Of a DNA stretch of 64,000 nucleotides, positions 1 through 8,752 are shown one piece after another. How positions within the stretch are numbered: position 1 is the stretch's first letter; each line of letters starts with the position of its first letter. The stretch lies in NCBI RefSeq assembly GCF_018130065.1, contig NZ_JAFCME010000012.1:124001-188000 (forward strand), read 5' to 3'. This DNA comes from Bradyrhizobium sp. AUGA SZCCT0158. Its GTDB lineage: Bacteria > Pseudomonadota > Alphaproteobacteria > Rhizobiales > Xanthobacteraceae. Position numbers and translations under genes: made by a program. A model generated the notes under the pieces. The model did no database searches. It had not been told where the DNA came from and worked only from the letters and a program-made list of their open reading frames with translations.

Positions 1-1017
1 ACCCGTTTCTTGCCGGAGACGTTGGAGCAGGAACTGAAATGGATCGACGACCACGTCGACGGCAAGCCCTACGGCATCGATGTGCTGATCCCGGAAAACA
101 TTTCGACCGCTGGCGAGAAGAACCTCACCTGGAAAAGTCTGGAGAAGCGGGTTTCGCAAGAGCATCGTGATTTCACCCGCAATCTTCTGAAGAAATACAA
201 CATCGAACTCACGACCGAGAGTGTCGCCGACAACCAGCCACAGCCGTTTGACGCCGAGATCGCGCTGGAGTTGCTCGACGTCTCGTTCCGCCATCCGATC
301 AGGTTGATTGCGAACGCGCTCGGCGTCCCACCGAAGGCGATGATCGAGATGGGCCGCAAGCACGACGTGCCGGTCGCCGCCCTCATCGGCTCCAAGGAGC
401 ACGCGCTTCGGCAGGTCGCGGCCGGCGTCGATATTTTGGTGGCGCAGGGCACCGAGGCCGGCGGCCATTGCGGCGAAGTTTCCACCATGGTGCTGGTGCC
501 CGAGGTGATCAAGGCGATCAAGCCGATCCGCAACGTGCCGGTGCTGGCGGCGGGCGGCATCATGACCGGGCACCAGATGGCCGCCTGCATGGCGATGGGC
601 GCGGCCGGGGTCTGGACCGGCTCGGTGTGGCTGGCGACGGTGGAGTCCGAGACCTCCGAAATCTTCCGCGAGAAGATGATCGCGGCGTCCTCGCGCGACG
701 CCATCCGCTCCAAGGGCCGCACCGGCAAGCCCGCGCGGCAGTTGCGCTCGGTATGGACCGATGCGTGGGACCGCGGGCCTGACAGCCCCGGTGCGCTGCC
801 GATGCCGCTGCAAAGCATCATCAGCCGCGACGCCTTCAACTCGATCGACCGCGCCGCGGCGGCCGGCAACGTCCAGGCGCGCGACCTCGTCAGCTATTTC
901 GTCGGCCAGGGCGTCGGCCTGATCGACAGCGTCAAATCCGCCGGCGCGGTGGTGCAGGAATTCAAGGAAGATTTTGTCGACGCGGTCGAGCATATGAATG
1001 CGTTGATGGAGGAGTGA
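1..1017 (+). CDS. Nitronate monooxygenase (2-nitropropane dioxygenase family), 5' truncated by window edge
   Basis: FMN-dependent TIM-barrel enzyme that oxidises alkyl nitronates to carbonyl compounds and nitrite. The reading frame is open from base 1, so the true start lies upstream; 338 residues are visible. The motif GTEAGGHCGE (about residues 148-157) is the family's flavin/phosphate segment, followed by VPVLAAGGIMTG, the second phosphate-binding loop. The C-terminal helical part (about 240-338) is complete and ends in TGA. An N-terminal stretch, normally holding the first barrel strand, is missing because of the window edge. Family assignment is firm; the physiological substrate is unknown. 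The nearby thiolase-like gene suggests acyl or propionate-type metabolism, but this is only inference. Confidence 0.88.
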   Translation, partial: TRFLPETLEQELKWIDDHVDGKPYGIDVLIPENISTAGEKNLTWKSLEKRVSQEHRDFTRNLLKKYNIELTTESVADNQPQPFDAEIALELLDVSFRHPIRLIANALGVPPKAMIEMGRKHDVPVAALIGSKEHALRQVAAGVDILVAQGTEAGGHCGEVSTMVLVPEVIKAIKPIRNVPVLAAGGIMTGHQMAACMAMGAAGVWTGSVWLATVESETSEIFREKMIAASSRDAIRSKGRTGKPARQLRSVWTDAWDRGPDSPGALPMPLQSIISRDAFNSIDRAAAAGNVQARDLVSYFVGQGVGLIDSVKSAGAVVQEFKEDFVDAVEHMNALMEE

Positions 1018-1024
1018 TATTTCT

Positions 1025-1115
1025 CCTCATGGTGAGGAGCGCGTCTTCGCGCGTCTCGAACCATGAGGCCCGTGGCCCATCCTTCGAGACGCCGCTTCGC
1101 GGCTCCTCAGGATGA
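1025..1115. repeat. Intergenic palindromic repeat, two stem-loops
   Basis: The gap between the two genes is filled by back-to-back inverted repeats. The first has 9-base arms CCTCATGGT (1025-1033) and ACCATGAGG (1060-1068). The second runs from CATCCTTCGAG near 1079 to AGGATG near 1115. CATCCTTCGAG recurs in the element at 28.1 kb, so this is probably one family of dispersed palindromes. It could also act as a transcription terminator or mRNA 3' end for the upstream gene. Confidence 0.6.
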
Positions 1116-1149
1116 GGACGTTGCCTAGCCCTGAAAGAGAAACAAGAAA

Positions 1150-2658
1150 ATGTCGAAGACTCCCGAAGACCGCATTCCCGTCATCGTCGGCGTCGGCGAA
1201 ATCGTCGACCGGCCAAAGGACATCGCCGCCGGGCTCGAACCGCTCGCGCTGCTGGAACAGGCGCTGAAGCGCGCGGAAGCGGACAGCGGTGCAAAACTGC
1301 TCGGCGAACTCGGTTCGCTCGACGTCGTGAATTTCCTGAGCTGGCGCTACCGCGATCCGGAGAAGCTGCTCGCCGAGCGGCTCGGCGCGAAACCTGCGCA
1401 TTGCTATTACGGTCCGGTCGGCGGCGAGAGCCCGATCCGCTATCTGCATGAAGCAGCAAAACGCATCGCGCGCGGCGAATGCAGCGTGGCGGCGGTGTGC
1501 GGCGCCGAGGCGCAATCCACCGCAACAAAAGCCCAGCGGGCCGGTATCGATCTGCCATGGACGCCGTTTGCCCATGACGTCGAGGAGCCGAAGCGCGGCG
1601 CGGCGTTCCAGAAGCCGATGGCTGTGGCGCTCGGCGTGTTCCGCCCCATCACGGTCTATCCGCTATATGAATCCGCGACCTCAGCGCATTGGGGACAGAC
1701 GCCGCGCGAGGCGCTCGCCGAATCCGGACAACTGTGGTCGACTTATGCGCGCGTGGCGTCGGAGAATCCCAATTCCTGGCTGAAGAAAAACTTCACGCCG
1801 GACGAGATCACAACGCCGACGCCGGAAAACCGGCTGATCGCCTGGCCCTACACCAAGCTGATGGTGGCCAATCCGACCGTCAACATGGGCGGCGCGATCC
1901 TGATGACGTCGCTGGCAAAGGCGCGCGCCGCCGGTGTGCCCGAGGATCGCCTGATCTATCCTTTGGGCGGCGCATCTGCTGAAGAACCGCGCGATTATCT
2001 GCTGCGCGACCAGTTCTTCGAGAGCCATCCGCAGAACGCCGTGCTTAACACCGTAATGGACCTCGTCGGGGGCGATGGCAAAAAATTCGACGCGATCGAA
2101 TTGTACAGCTGCTTTCCCTGCGTGCCGAAGATGGCGCGGCGAACGCTGGGGCTCGGCCCCGACGTCAGGCCCACCGTCACCGGCGGCCTCACGTTCTTCG
2201 GCGCCCCGCTCAACACCTATATGACGCACGCGGCCTGCGCGATGGTGAGGAAGCTGCGCGAGGGCGGCACGCTTGGCCTGCTCTATGGTCAGGGCGGCTT
2301 TGTCACCAAGCATCACGGCCTCGTGCTGTCGCGGCATGCGCCAAAAGAGGCATTGGCGCAGGACACCAGCGTTCAGGCTGAGGCCGACCGCCGCAAGGGC
2401 GCCGTGCCCGAATTCGTCACGGAAGCCAGCGGCAAGGGCAAGGTCGAGAGCTTTACGGTGATCTATGGCGGCAAGGGTGATGTCGAGCACGGCGTGGTGA
2501 TGATGCGCACGGCCGGCGATGCACGGGCGCTGGCGCGGGTGCCGGCGAGCGACAGCGCGACGCTGGCGCACCTGCGCAACATGGACCGCACGCCGGTGGG
2601 GTCGGTTGGGGAGGTCGTCACGGCCGGAGATGGCGTGCTGGAGTGGCGGGTGGGGTGA
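1150..2658 (+). CDS. Thiolase-like acetyl-CoA acetyltransferase family protein
   Basis: A 502-residue protein of the thiolase superfamily, near the SCP-x/acetyl-CoA acetyltransferase branch that often has an extra C-terminal domain. The N-terminus (RIPVIVGVGEIVDRP) is the usual first strand, and AAVCGAEAQST near residue 118 fits the nucleophilic cysteine region. The canonical GHP motif around the catalytic histidine is not seen; the equivalent region reads NTYMTHAACAMVRKLREGG. The last 100 or so residues match the OB-fold-like tail of this subfamily. The role is probably in acyl-CoA metabolism, but the altered motif means thiolytic activity cannot be assumed. It starts at ATG after a purine-rich GAAAGAGAAA stretch. 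Confidence 0.75.
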   Translation: MSKTPEDRIPVIVGVGEIVDRPKDIAAGLEPLALLEQALKRAEADSGAKLLGELGSLDVVNFLSWRYRDPEKLLAERLGAKPAHCYYGPVGGESPIRYLHEAAKRIARGECSVAAVCGAEAQSTATKAQRAGIDLPWTPFAHDVEEPKRGAAFQKPMAVALGVFRPITVYPLYESATSAHWGQTPREALAESGQLWSTYARVASENPNSWLKKNFTPDEITTPTPENRLIAWPYTKLMVANPTVNMGGAILMTSLAKARAAGVPEDRLIYPLGGASAEEPRDYLLRDQFFESHPQNAVLNTVMDLVGGDGKKFDAIELYSCFPCVPKMARRTLGLGPDVRPTVTGGLTFFGAPLNTYMTHAACAMVRKLREGGTLGLLYGQGGFVTKHHGLVLSRHAPKEALAQDTSVQAEADRRKGAVPEFVTEASGKGKVESFTVIYGGKGDVEHGVVMMRTAGDARALARVPASDSATLAHLRNMDRTPVGSVGEVVTAGDGVLEWRVG

Positions 2659-3017
2659 CTGTTTCTGCTCCCTCGCCGCGCTCTTCGCGGGGTCGAGACG
2701 AGCGAAACTCGCTCTTAGAGGGTCGGGGTGAGGAGCTCTAGCCACGAGCCCAGTATGAGCTGAAAGCTGTACCAGTTCCTGGCACCCTCTCCTCGTCCCC
2801 GTGCCGGACACGGTGAATTTGTCCTGGTGCGGTCGATCGGACCGGCTAGCTTATGCCCGGCAACCTTTCATCAGCCGTTTCCCGACTTTGGCTTTCTGGT
2901 GCGATGCGCTCGCTTGAGCAGGCCGAGGTACTTTACCGCATTCCACAACTTCTGATAACTTTGAGCTAAATTCGTTGATTTGATTAGCCTACAGATATAC
3001 CAATCGAGAATTTAGAC
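2659..3017. other. Intergenic region, repeat debris then AT-rich leader
   Basis: The 359-base gap has two parts. The first (about 2660-2820) is GC-rich and holds imperfect inverted fragments such as CTCCCTCGCCGCG and GGGGTGAGGAG, which look like decayed dispersed palindromes. The second (about 2920-3017) is AT-rich and leads into the orphan gene at 3018, so it probably carries that gene's promoter. No convincing ORF, tRNA or mobile-element end was seen. Confidence 0.5.
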
Positions 3018-3905
3018 ATGCCTCAACCTAACATAGGCCTCCTCGCTGTTCTTCTGCTGATCCCCACATCAATTAGTGCACAGCAGTTGACAAGGCAGCA
3101 ACAGATCGACCAAGCGAAAGCACTCATTCAGGAGTCTTGCCTATCCGGCAACTCCTATTCTTTCGATGCTTCTGCCGATGGCCACATTCAGATTAAATCT
3201 CTCAAGCCTAACCTAAAGGCTGGCATTAGCTTGAACGCCAAGACCGCGCCAGGCGGCGTGGGTTACGTGCAAGAAGAGATTCGCAAGAATGTGGACGACG
3301 CTATCAGGAAATGCATGGAGCCTTATATTGGACGAATACTGGATTTGATTATCGGCGCACCTTCGAAGTCGTCCTCCCGCGATGAAATGACCCGAGCCGT
3401 AGCCGCAGTTGAGGGGCGGATCGTGAACATAAGCTTCGATACCGTTCCAAACGATCTAACCAAGGTTGTAGGAAAGATTGAGTTCGATATCTTTGAAAGC
3501 GACTTCAGCGATGCGCGAACAGGACGAGGTTATAATGCGTACGGCTCCGAAATAAAGCTTGGAACCTTCGAGACCGTTCGCCAGTTTGGGTTCTTGCGGG
3601 GAAGGTTAAGTGGTATGCGCTACGCTCAATCGTCGACAGAATCCGGACCAGACGTAAAATGCAGCACGCCCTTACTGCAGTCATGGTCTGACTTAAAGGA
3701 TGAGTTTGGAATTGCGAGAGGTGATATCAGCGGATCTGGTGTGGACAACGGAAACAACGACGTCATGCTTAGACATACCAACGATCAATTTGAAACTTCA
3801 TCATTGATCATGAGTTTCAGCATGAGCGAGTCTACGGACATGTTGAAAAAGAAGAGAAAGTCTTCAAAGAGCTGCATCGTTAGTGTGGCCATGGAAACTA
3901 AATAG
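3018..3905 (+). CDS. Hypothetical secreted protein, AT-richer than surroundings
   Basis: A 295-residue protein I do not recognise. It begins with a clear Sec-type signal peptide: a short polar start, the hydrophobic run IGLLAVLLLIP, then SISA before QQ as a likely cleavage site, so it should be periplasmic. Four cysteines (in QESCLSG, RKCMEP, VKCSTP and KSCIV) would allow two disulfides. There are no membrane segments after the leader, and the C-terminus is lysine-rich. Codon use is visibly less GC-rich than in neighbouring genes, and the gene stands alone, both hints of horizontal acquisition. No function can be offered. Confidence 0.65.
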   Translation: MPQPNIGLLAVLLLIPTSISAQQLTRQQQIDQAKALIQESCLSGNSYSFDASADGHIQIKSLKPNLKAGISLNAKTAPGGVGYVQEEIRKNVDDAIRKCMEPYIGRILDLIIGAPSKSSSRDEMTRAVAAVEGRIVNISFDTVPNDLTKVVGKIEFDIFESDFSDARTGRGYNAYGSEIKLGTFETVRQFGFLRGRLSGMRYAQSSTESGPDVKCSTPLLQSWSDLKDEFGIARGDISGSGVDNGNNDVMLRHTNDQFETSSLIMSFSMSESTDMLKKKRKSSKSCIVSVAMETK

Positions 3906-4098
3906 CGGTTTTTGATAGATGCTGCGACACTCCGGTTCAGTAATACCCAGCAGCATACGCGCACTCCGAAAGAAGATACGGACGCGGAAAAATAGCAACC
4001 GCACGCGTCTCCAACAGTTCCTCATTCGCCCGCACGCGCTACCTTCGTAAAGGGGGCTCATGAGGGTCCTTCGCCAGCTTTCGCGGCGAGCGAGTCCC

Positions 4099-5298
4099 CT
4101 ACCCCTTCACGTCCTGCTTTTCCGAGGCCGTCGTGGGCTTGCCCCTGGCGGCGGCGCCGACGACGCGGACCGCGTCGCCATCGGCGATGCCGTCCGGCGG
4201 CGCAGTGATGATGCGGTCGTCGGGGGTGACGCCGGAAGCGAGTTCGATCTCCTTGCCGAGATCGCGGGCGATGGTCACGGTCTTGAACAGCACCTTGTCG
4301 TCGGGGCCGACGGTTGCGACCCGCAAACCGTCCTTGTTGAAGATCAGCGCGCTGGAGGGAATATGCAGCGGCACCGCGTCGCGTTCCAGCGGCAGGCGTA
4401 CATTGGCATAGGCGCCGGGCATCAGTTCGCCGCCGGCATTGTCGAGCGCCAGCTGCATGCGCGTCGTCCCCGAGGAGACATCGACCGACTGCGAGGATGC
4501 TTCCACCGTCGCCGCAAAAGTCCGGTTCGGATATTCCGGCATCGTCAGCACGGCTTTGGCGCCGATCCTGACGGCGGGAACGTAGCTCTGGGGCACGTTG
4601 ACATAGACGCGCAGCTTGGTGATGTCAGACACCACGAACATCGCAGGCCCCGAACCGCCGCCGGCATTGATCAGCGCCCCGACATCGGTCTCGCGCGCGG
4701 TGACCACGCCATCGAACGGCACGGTGATCTTCTTGTAGCCCGCCAGCGCCTCCAGCCGCTCGACATTGGCGGTGCCGGAATTGACCGCGGCTTTCTTGTT
4801 GGCGAGGTCGGCGGTGCGCTCGTCGATTTCCTGCATCGAAACGAAGTTCGAGGCGAGCAGCGTCTTGCGCCGGTTCAGCGTGGCCTCGGACAACCGCGCG
4901 CTCGACTGCTGGCTGACGAGGTCGGCACGGGCCTGCAGCAATTGCTGGTCGAGGTCGGGCGCCTCGATCTCGGCGATCACCTGGCCTGCCTTGACCTTGG
5001 CGCCGATATCGGCGCTCCAGCTTTTCAGATAGCCGCTGACCCGCGCGAATATCGGCGCGCGCGAATAGGCTTCGAGCCGACCCGGCAGGTCGATGGTGGG
5101 GTTGAGTGCGCGGGCATTGGGAAACGCGACGGCGACCGAAGGAATCGCCTGGTTGTCGGTCCATTCGCGCAGCTTGGAGCCGGATTCCTCGCGCGCCCGG
5201 ATGCCGGTGGCGACGATCAGCCCCGCCCCGATCAGCGCCACGACCCCGAATAGGCCCAGTTTCCGGCGCGATACCGGCGGGCGTTGTTCAGGGGACAT
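4099..5298 (-). CDS. RND efflux periplasmic adaptor (membrane fusion protein)
   Basis: A 399-residue HlyD/AcrA-type adaptor that would link the inner-membrane pump to an outer-membrane channel. It has an N-terminal signal-anchor (KLGLFGVVALIGAGLIVATG), a barrel-sandwich region APIFARVSGYLKSWSADIG, a helical hairpin rich in leucine and arginine (about 115-175), and beta-barrel and membrane-proximal domains to the end. The chosen ATG at 5298 overlaps the end of the pump gene by 11 bases (ATGTCCCCTGA), so translation is probably coupled; an upstream extension would run deep into the pump gene. No outer-membrane TolC-like gene is adjacent, so the pump must borrow one. Confidence 0.9.
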   Translation of the reverse strand: MSPEQRPPVSRRKLGLFGVVALIGAGLIVATGIRAREESGSKLREWTDNQAIPSVAVAFPNARALNPTIDLPGRLEAYSRAPIFARVSGYLKSWSADIGAKVKAGQVIAEIEAPDLDQQLLQARADLVSQQSSARLSEATLNRRKTLLASNFVSMQEIDERTADLANKKAAVNSGTANVERLEALAGYKKITVPFDGVVTARETDVGALINAGGGSGPAMFVVSDITKLRVYVNVPQSYVPAVRIGAKAVLTMPEYPNRTFAATVEASSQSVDVSSGTTRMQLALDNAGGELMPGAYANVRLPLERDAVPLHIPSSALIFNKDGLRVATVGPDDKVLFKTVTIARDLGKEIELASGVTPDDRIITAPPDGIADGDAVRVVGAAARGKPTTASEKQDVKG

Positions 5299-8200
5299 GC
5301 GACGTCTCCGGTGCAGCGTCGGCGATGACGCCCTGTTTCTTATGTACCATACTGAATACCACGGGAACAAACATCAGGGTGGCGATGGTGGCGAAGATCA
5401 AGCCGCCGATCACCGCTCGGCCGAGCGGCGCGTTCTGCTCGCCGCCCTCGCCGAGCCCGAGCGCCATCGGCGTCATGCCGATGATCATGGCGAGCGCCGT
5501 CATCAGAACCGGGCGGAAGCGGACGAAACCGGCTTCCAGCGCCGCCGCGATGGGATCGCCGAGTTCCTCGTAACGCTCGCGCGCAAAGCTGATCACCAGC
5601 ACACTGTTGGCGGTGGCAACGCCCATGCACATGATGGCGCCGGTCAGCGCCGGCACCGACAGCGTGGTCTGGGTCGTGAACAGCATCCAGACGATACCGG
5701 CAAGGGCCGCAGGCAGCGCCGTGATGATCACGAACGGATCGGACCAGGACTGGAAGTTCACCACGATCAGGAAATAGATCAGCACCACGGCGGCGAGCAA
5801 CCCGAACAGCAGACCCGAAAACGCGCTGTTCATCGTCTGCACCTGACCGAGCAGCACCACCGAACTTCCTTTTGGCACATCCTTTGCCGTCTCCGCCATC
5901 GCGGTCCGGACGTCGGCGGCAACCGCGCCGAGGTCGCGGCCCTGCGGCGTCGCGTAGATCTGCACCATCGACTGGATGTCGTATTGCGAGACGACGGCAC
6001 TGGAGGCCGAGCGCCTCACGTCCGCGATGCCGCCCAGGATCGGCGCCTGCGGATTGCCGGTCGCCGTAATGGGCAGCGCCTGCAGGGCGCTGAGCGAGTC
6101 CATCTTGTATTGCGGCGTCTGCATCACGATCGAATAGGACACGCCATTGTCGGGGTTGAGGTAGAAGGTCGGCGCGACCTGCGAACTGCCGGCGAGATTG
6201 ACCACGAGGCTGTTGGTGACGTCGCGCTCGGTCAGACCGACATACTGCGCCCGGGTGCGGTCGACATCGATGTTGAAGGTCGGCGCGTTGGGCGATTGCT
6301 GGATGCGCGCATCCGCGATGCCGGGAATCCGGCGGATCTTGCCCAGCAGCTTGTTGGCATAGTTGAAGTTCGCCTTCATGTCCGCGCCGCGGATCTGCAG
6401 GTCGATCGGCGCCGGCGCGCCGAAGTTCAGGATCTGGCTGACGATGTCGGCCGGCAGGAACGAGAAGTTCATGCCGGGGAACAGCCGCGGCAATTGCTCG
6501 CGCAAGATCTGGACGTATTCGTCCGTCGGCCGATGGCCTTCTTTGAGCTTGATCTGGATGTCGCCGTCCGCCGGTCCGATCACGCCGGTGTTGTTGTAGG
6601 TCATGTTGATGCCGGAAATCGGCATGCCGATATTGTCGGTCAGCGTTTCGATCTCGCCGGGCGGAATGATCTTGCGGATCGCCTTCTGCACGTCGGCGAG
6701 CTGGTTGGCGGTCTCCTCGACGCGGGTGCCGACCTGGGTGCGGACATGCATCAGGATGTTGCCGGCATCGACCGCCGGAAAGAAGTTGCGGCCAAGATAC
6801 GGCACCAGCAGGAACGACAGCGCCACCACGGCAAGAAAGCCGGTGACGAACAGCGGTCGCCGTCCCAGCGCCATCGACAACAGATCGTGGTAGCCGGCGC
6901 GAATCCGCTCGAACCGCGCCTCGAAGGCGCGCTGGAAGCGCACCAAGGGATTGCGCGTCGGCGGCCGCCCGCCCTCATGATGGACATGCGGCTGGAGCAG
7001 GTATTTCGCCATCGTCGGCACCAGGGTGCGCGACAGCAGGAACGACCAGATCATCGCGAACATCACGGCTTCGGCCATCGGCACGAACAGGAAACGCGCG
7101 ACGCCCTGCAGGAAGAACATCGGCACGAACACGATGCAGATGCACAATAGCGACACGAAGGCCGGCGTCACGATCTGGTTGGCGCCATCCAGGATCGATT
7201 GCTCGACAGGCTTGCCCTGCTCCAGATGGTAGTTGATGTTCTCGATGGTCACGGTGGCATCGTCGACGAGGATGCCGACCGCCAGCGCCAATCCGCCGAG
7301 CGTCATGATGTTGAGCGTCTCGCCGATCGCCGACAAACAGATGATGGCGCCCAGTACCGACAGCGGGATCGAGACCGCGATGATGACAGTCGAGCGCCAG
7401 CTGCCGAGAAACAGCAGGATCATCACGCTGGTCAGGAGCGCGGCGATGACGCCTTCGACGGCAACGCCCTCGATGGCGCCGCGCACGAACACCGACTGAT
7501 CGCCGATGAAGCCGATCTTCAGCGTGTCGGGCAGCGAATCCTTGACCTCGGTCACCTTCTGCTTGATGCCGGCGATGATATCGAGCGTCGAGGTCGCGCC
7601 CGCCTTCAGCACCATCATCAGCACCGAACGGTTGCCGTCGACGTGCACGATGTTGGTCTGCGGCGGATTGCCGTCGCGCACGGATGCGACGTCGCGAACA
7701 TAGACCATCGCGCCGTTCACCGCCCTGATCGGCAGGTCGCCGAGCTCTTCCATTCGAAGCGGCGAGTTGTTGAGCTGGATGGTGTATTCGAACTGGCCGA
7801 TTTTCTGGGTGCCGACCGGCGTGATCAGGTTCTGCGCGGCGAGCGCGTTGGCGACGTCCTGCCCGGACAGGCCGCGGGCCTGCAGCGCGGCCGGATTGAG
7901 GTCGATCTGGACCTGCCGCTGCTTGCCGCCGAACGGATAGGGAATGGCCGCGCCCGGCACGGTCACCAGCGGTGTGCGCAACTGGTTGATGCCGATATCG
8001 GCGAGGTTTTGTTCGGTCAGCCCCTCGCCCGACAGCGCGACCTGGATGATCGGAACGGTGGAGGCGCTGTAATTGAGGATCAGCGGCGGGGTCGCGCCGG
8101 GCGGCAACTGCCTGATCATGGTCTGCGAGATCGCCGTCACCTGGGCGTTGGCGGTGCGGATATCGACGCCCGGCTGGAAGAAGATCTTGACGATCCCGAT

Positions 8201-8467
8201 GCCGGTGTAGGAATTGGCGACGATGTGCTCGATGTCGTTGACGGTGGTGGTCAGCGCCCGCTGAAACGGCGTGATGATACGCCCCGACATCTGGTCCGGC
8301 GGCAGGCCGGTATAGTTCCAGACCACGCCGATGACGGGGATGCGGATGTCCGGGAAGATGTCGGTCGGCGTGCGGAGCGCGGCCAATGGTCCGATGATCA
8401 GCAGCAGGATCGCGAGCACAACGAAAGTATAGGGCCGGCTCAGCGCAATACGGACCAGTGAGACCAT
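5288..8467 (-). CDS. RND efflux transporter permease subunit
   Basis: A 1059-residue AcrB-type inner-membrane proton/drug antiporter. It shows the expected repeat of two six-helix bundles with large periplasmic loops: TM1 at FVVLAILLLIIGPLAAL, the TM4 motif GILVDDATVTIENI carrying the paired aspartates of the proton relay, and a second helical half from about residue 860. Length is right for the family. It is the first gene of a two-gene operon with the adaptor, whose start overlaps its stop. The pump-before-adaptor order is less usual than adaptor-first. Substrates cannot be predicted; it is closer to multidrug types than to metal types, since no methionine-rich relay is obvious. Confidence 0.93.
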   Translation of the reverse strand: MVSLVRIALSRPYTFVVLAILLLIIGPLAALRTPTDIFPDIRIPVIGVVWNYTGLPPDQMSGRIITPFQRALTTTVNDIEHIVANSYTGIGIVKIFFQPGVDIRTANAQVTAISQTMIRQLPPGATPPLILNYSASTVPIIQVALSGEGLTEQNLADIGINQLRTPLVTVPGAAIPYPFGGKQRQVQIDLNPAALQARGLSGQDVANALAAQNLITPVGTQKIGQFEYTIQLNNSPLRMEELGDLPIRAVNGAMVYVRDVASVRDGNPPQTNIVHVDGNRSVLMMVLKAGATSTLDIIAGIKQKVTEVKDSLPDTLKIGFIGDQSVFVRGAIEGVAVEGVIAALLTSVMILLFLGSWRSTVIIAVSIPLSVLGAIICLSAIGETLNIMTLGGLALAVGILVDDATVTIENINYHLEQGKPVEQSILDGANQIVTPAFVSLLCICIVFVPMFFLQGVARFLFVPMAEAVMFAMIWSFLLSRTLVPTMAKYLLQPHVHHEGGRPPTRNPLVRFQRAFEARFERIRAGYHDLLSMALGRRPLFVTGFLAVVALSFLLVPYLGRNFFPAVDAGNILMHVRTQVGTRVEETANQLADVQKAIRKIIPPGEIETLTDNIGMPISGINMTYNNTGVIGPADGDIQIKLKEGHRPTDEYVQILREQLPRLFPGMNFSFLPADIVSQILNFGAPAPIDLQIRGADMKANFNYANKLLGKIRRIPGIADARIQQSPNAPTFNIDVDRTRAQYVGLTERDVTNSLVVNLAGSSQVAPTFYLNPDNGVSYSIVMQTPQYKMDSLSALQALPITATGNPQAPILGGIADVRRSASSAVVSQYDIQSMVQIYATPQGRDLGAVAADVRTAMAETAKDVPKGSSVVLLGQVQTMNSAFSGLLFGLLAAVVLIYFLIVVNFQSWSDPFVIITALPAALAGIVWMLFTTQTTLSVPALTGAIMCMGVATANSVLVISFARERYEELGDPIAAALEAGFVRFRPVLMTALAMIIGMTPMALGLGEGGEQNAPLGRAVIGGLIFATIATLMFVPVVFSMVHKKQGVIADAAPETSHVP

Positions 8468-8697
8468 CTAGGAAGTATTCCCAACCGCTGCGGAGAGACG
8501 AGGATTGGCGCCCCTGCAGGCCAATTCATCGGGGCTGATTTACCCGAAAAAAGCCCAAAAGACCAACGCGGGCCGCGCATCAGGCCTTCACTTCCCCGGC
8601 ATAGCTACTGGCTCAGGCCGGAGCACGCCGACCGGCCGGACGATAGGGTAGAACTACGGAGCCGACCCGCCGTTTCGCAAACGCAGGCAGTCAAATG

Positions 8698-8731
8698 CAA
8701 AAAGCCCGGCCCCTTCCGGAGGCCGGGCTTT
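8698..8731 (-). terminator. Rho-independent terminator of the first chemoreceptor gene
   Basis: Perfect 11-base arms AAAGCCCGGCC (8701-8711) and GGCCGGGCTTT (8721-8731) enclose a 9-base loop. Read on the minus strand the stem ends in a run of five T. It sits just after the stop codon of the chemoreceptor gene, as expected for an intrinsic terminator. Confidence 0.85.
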
Positions 8732-8752
8732 CAGATTGTCATCCCGTTGTGG

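Noticed and set aside
1681..2811. A 376-residue frame opposite the thiolase-like gene
   Set aside because: It is the GC-driven antisense of a real gene, with no recognisable motif and a His/Arg-rich translation.
5093..7150. A 685-residue open frame on the plus strand, opposite the RND pump
   Set aside because: It is an antisense shadow of a clear pump gene; its translation is low-complexity, rich in Arg, His and Asp, with no domain.
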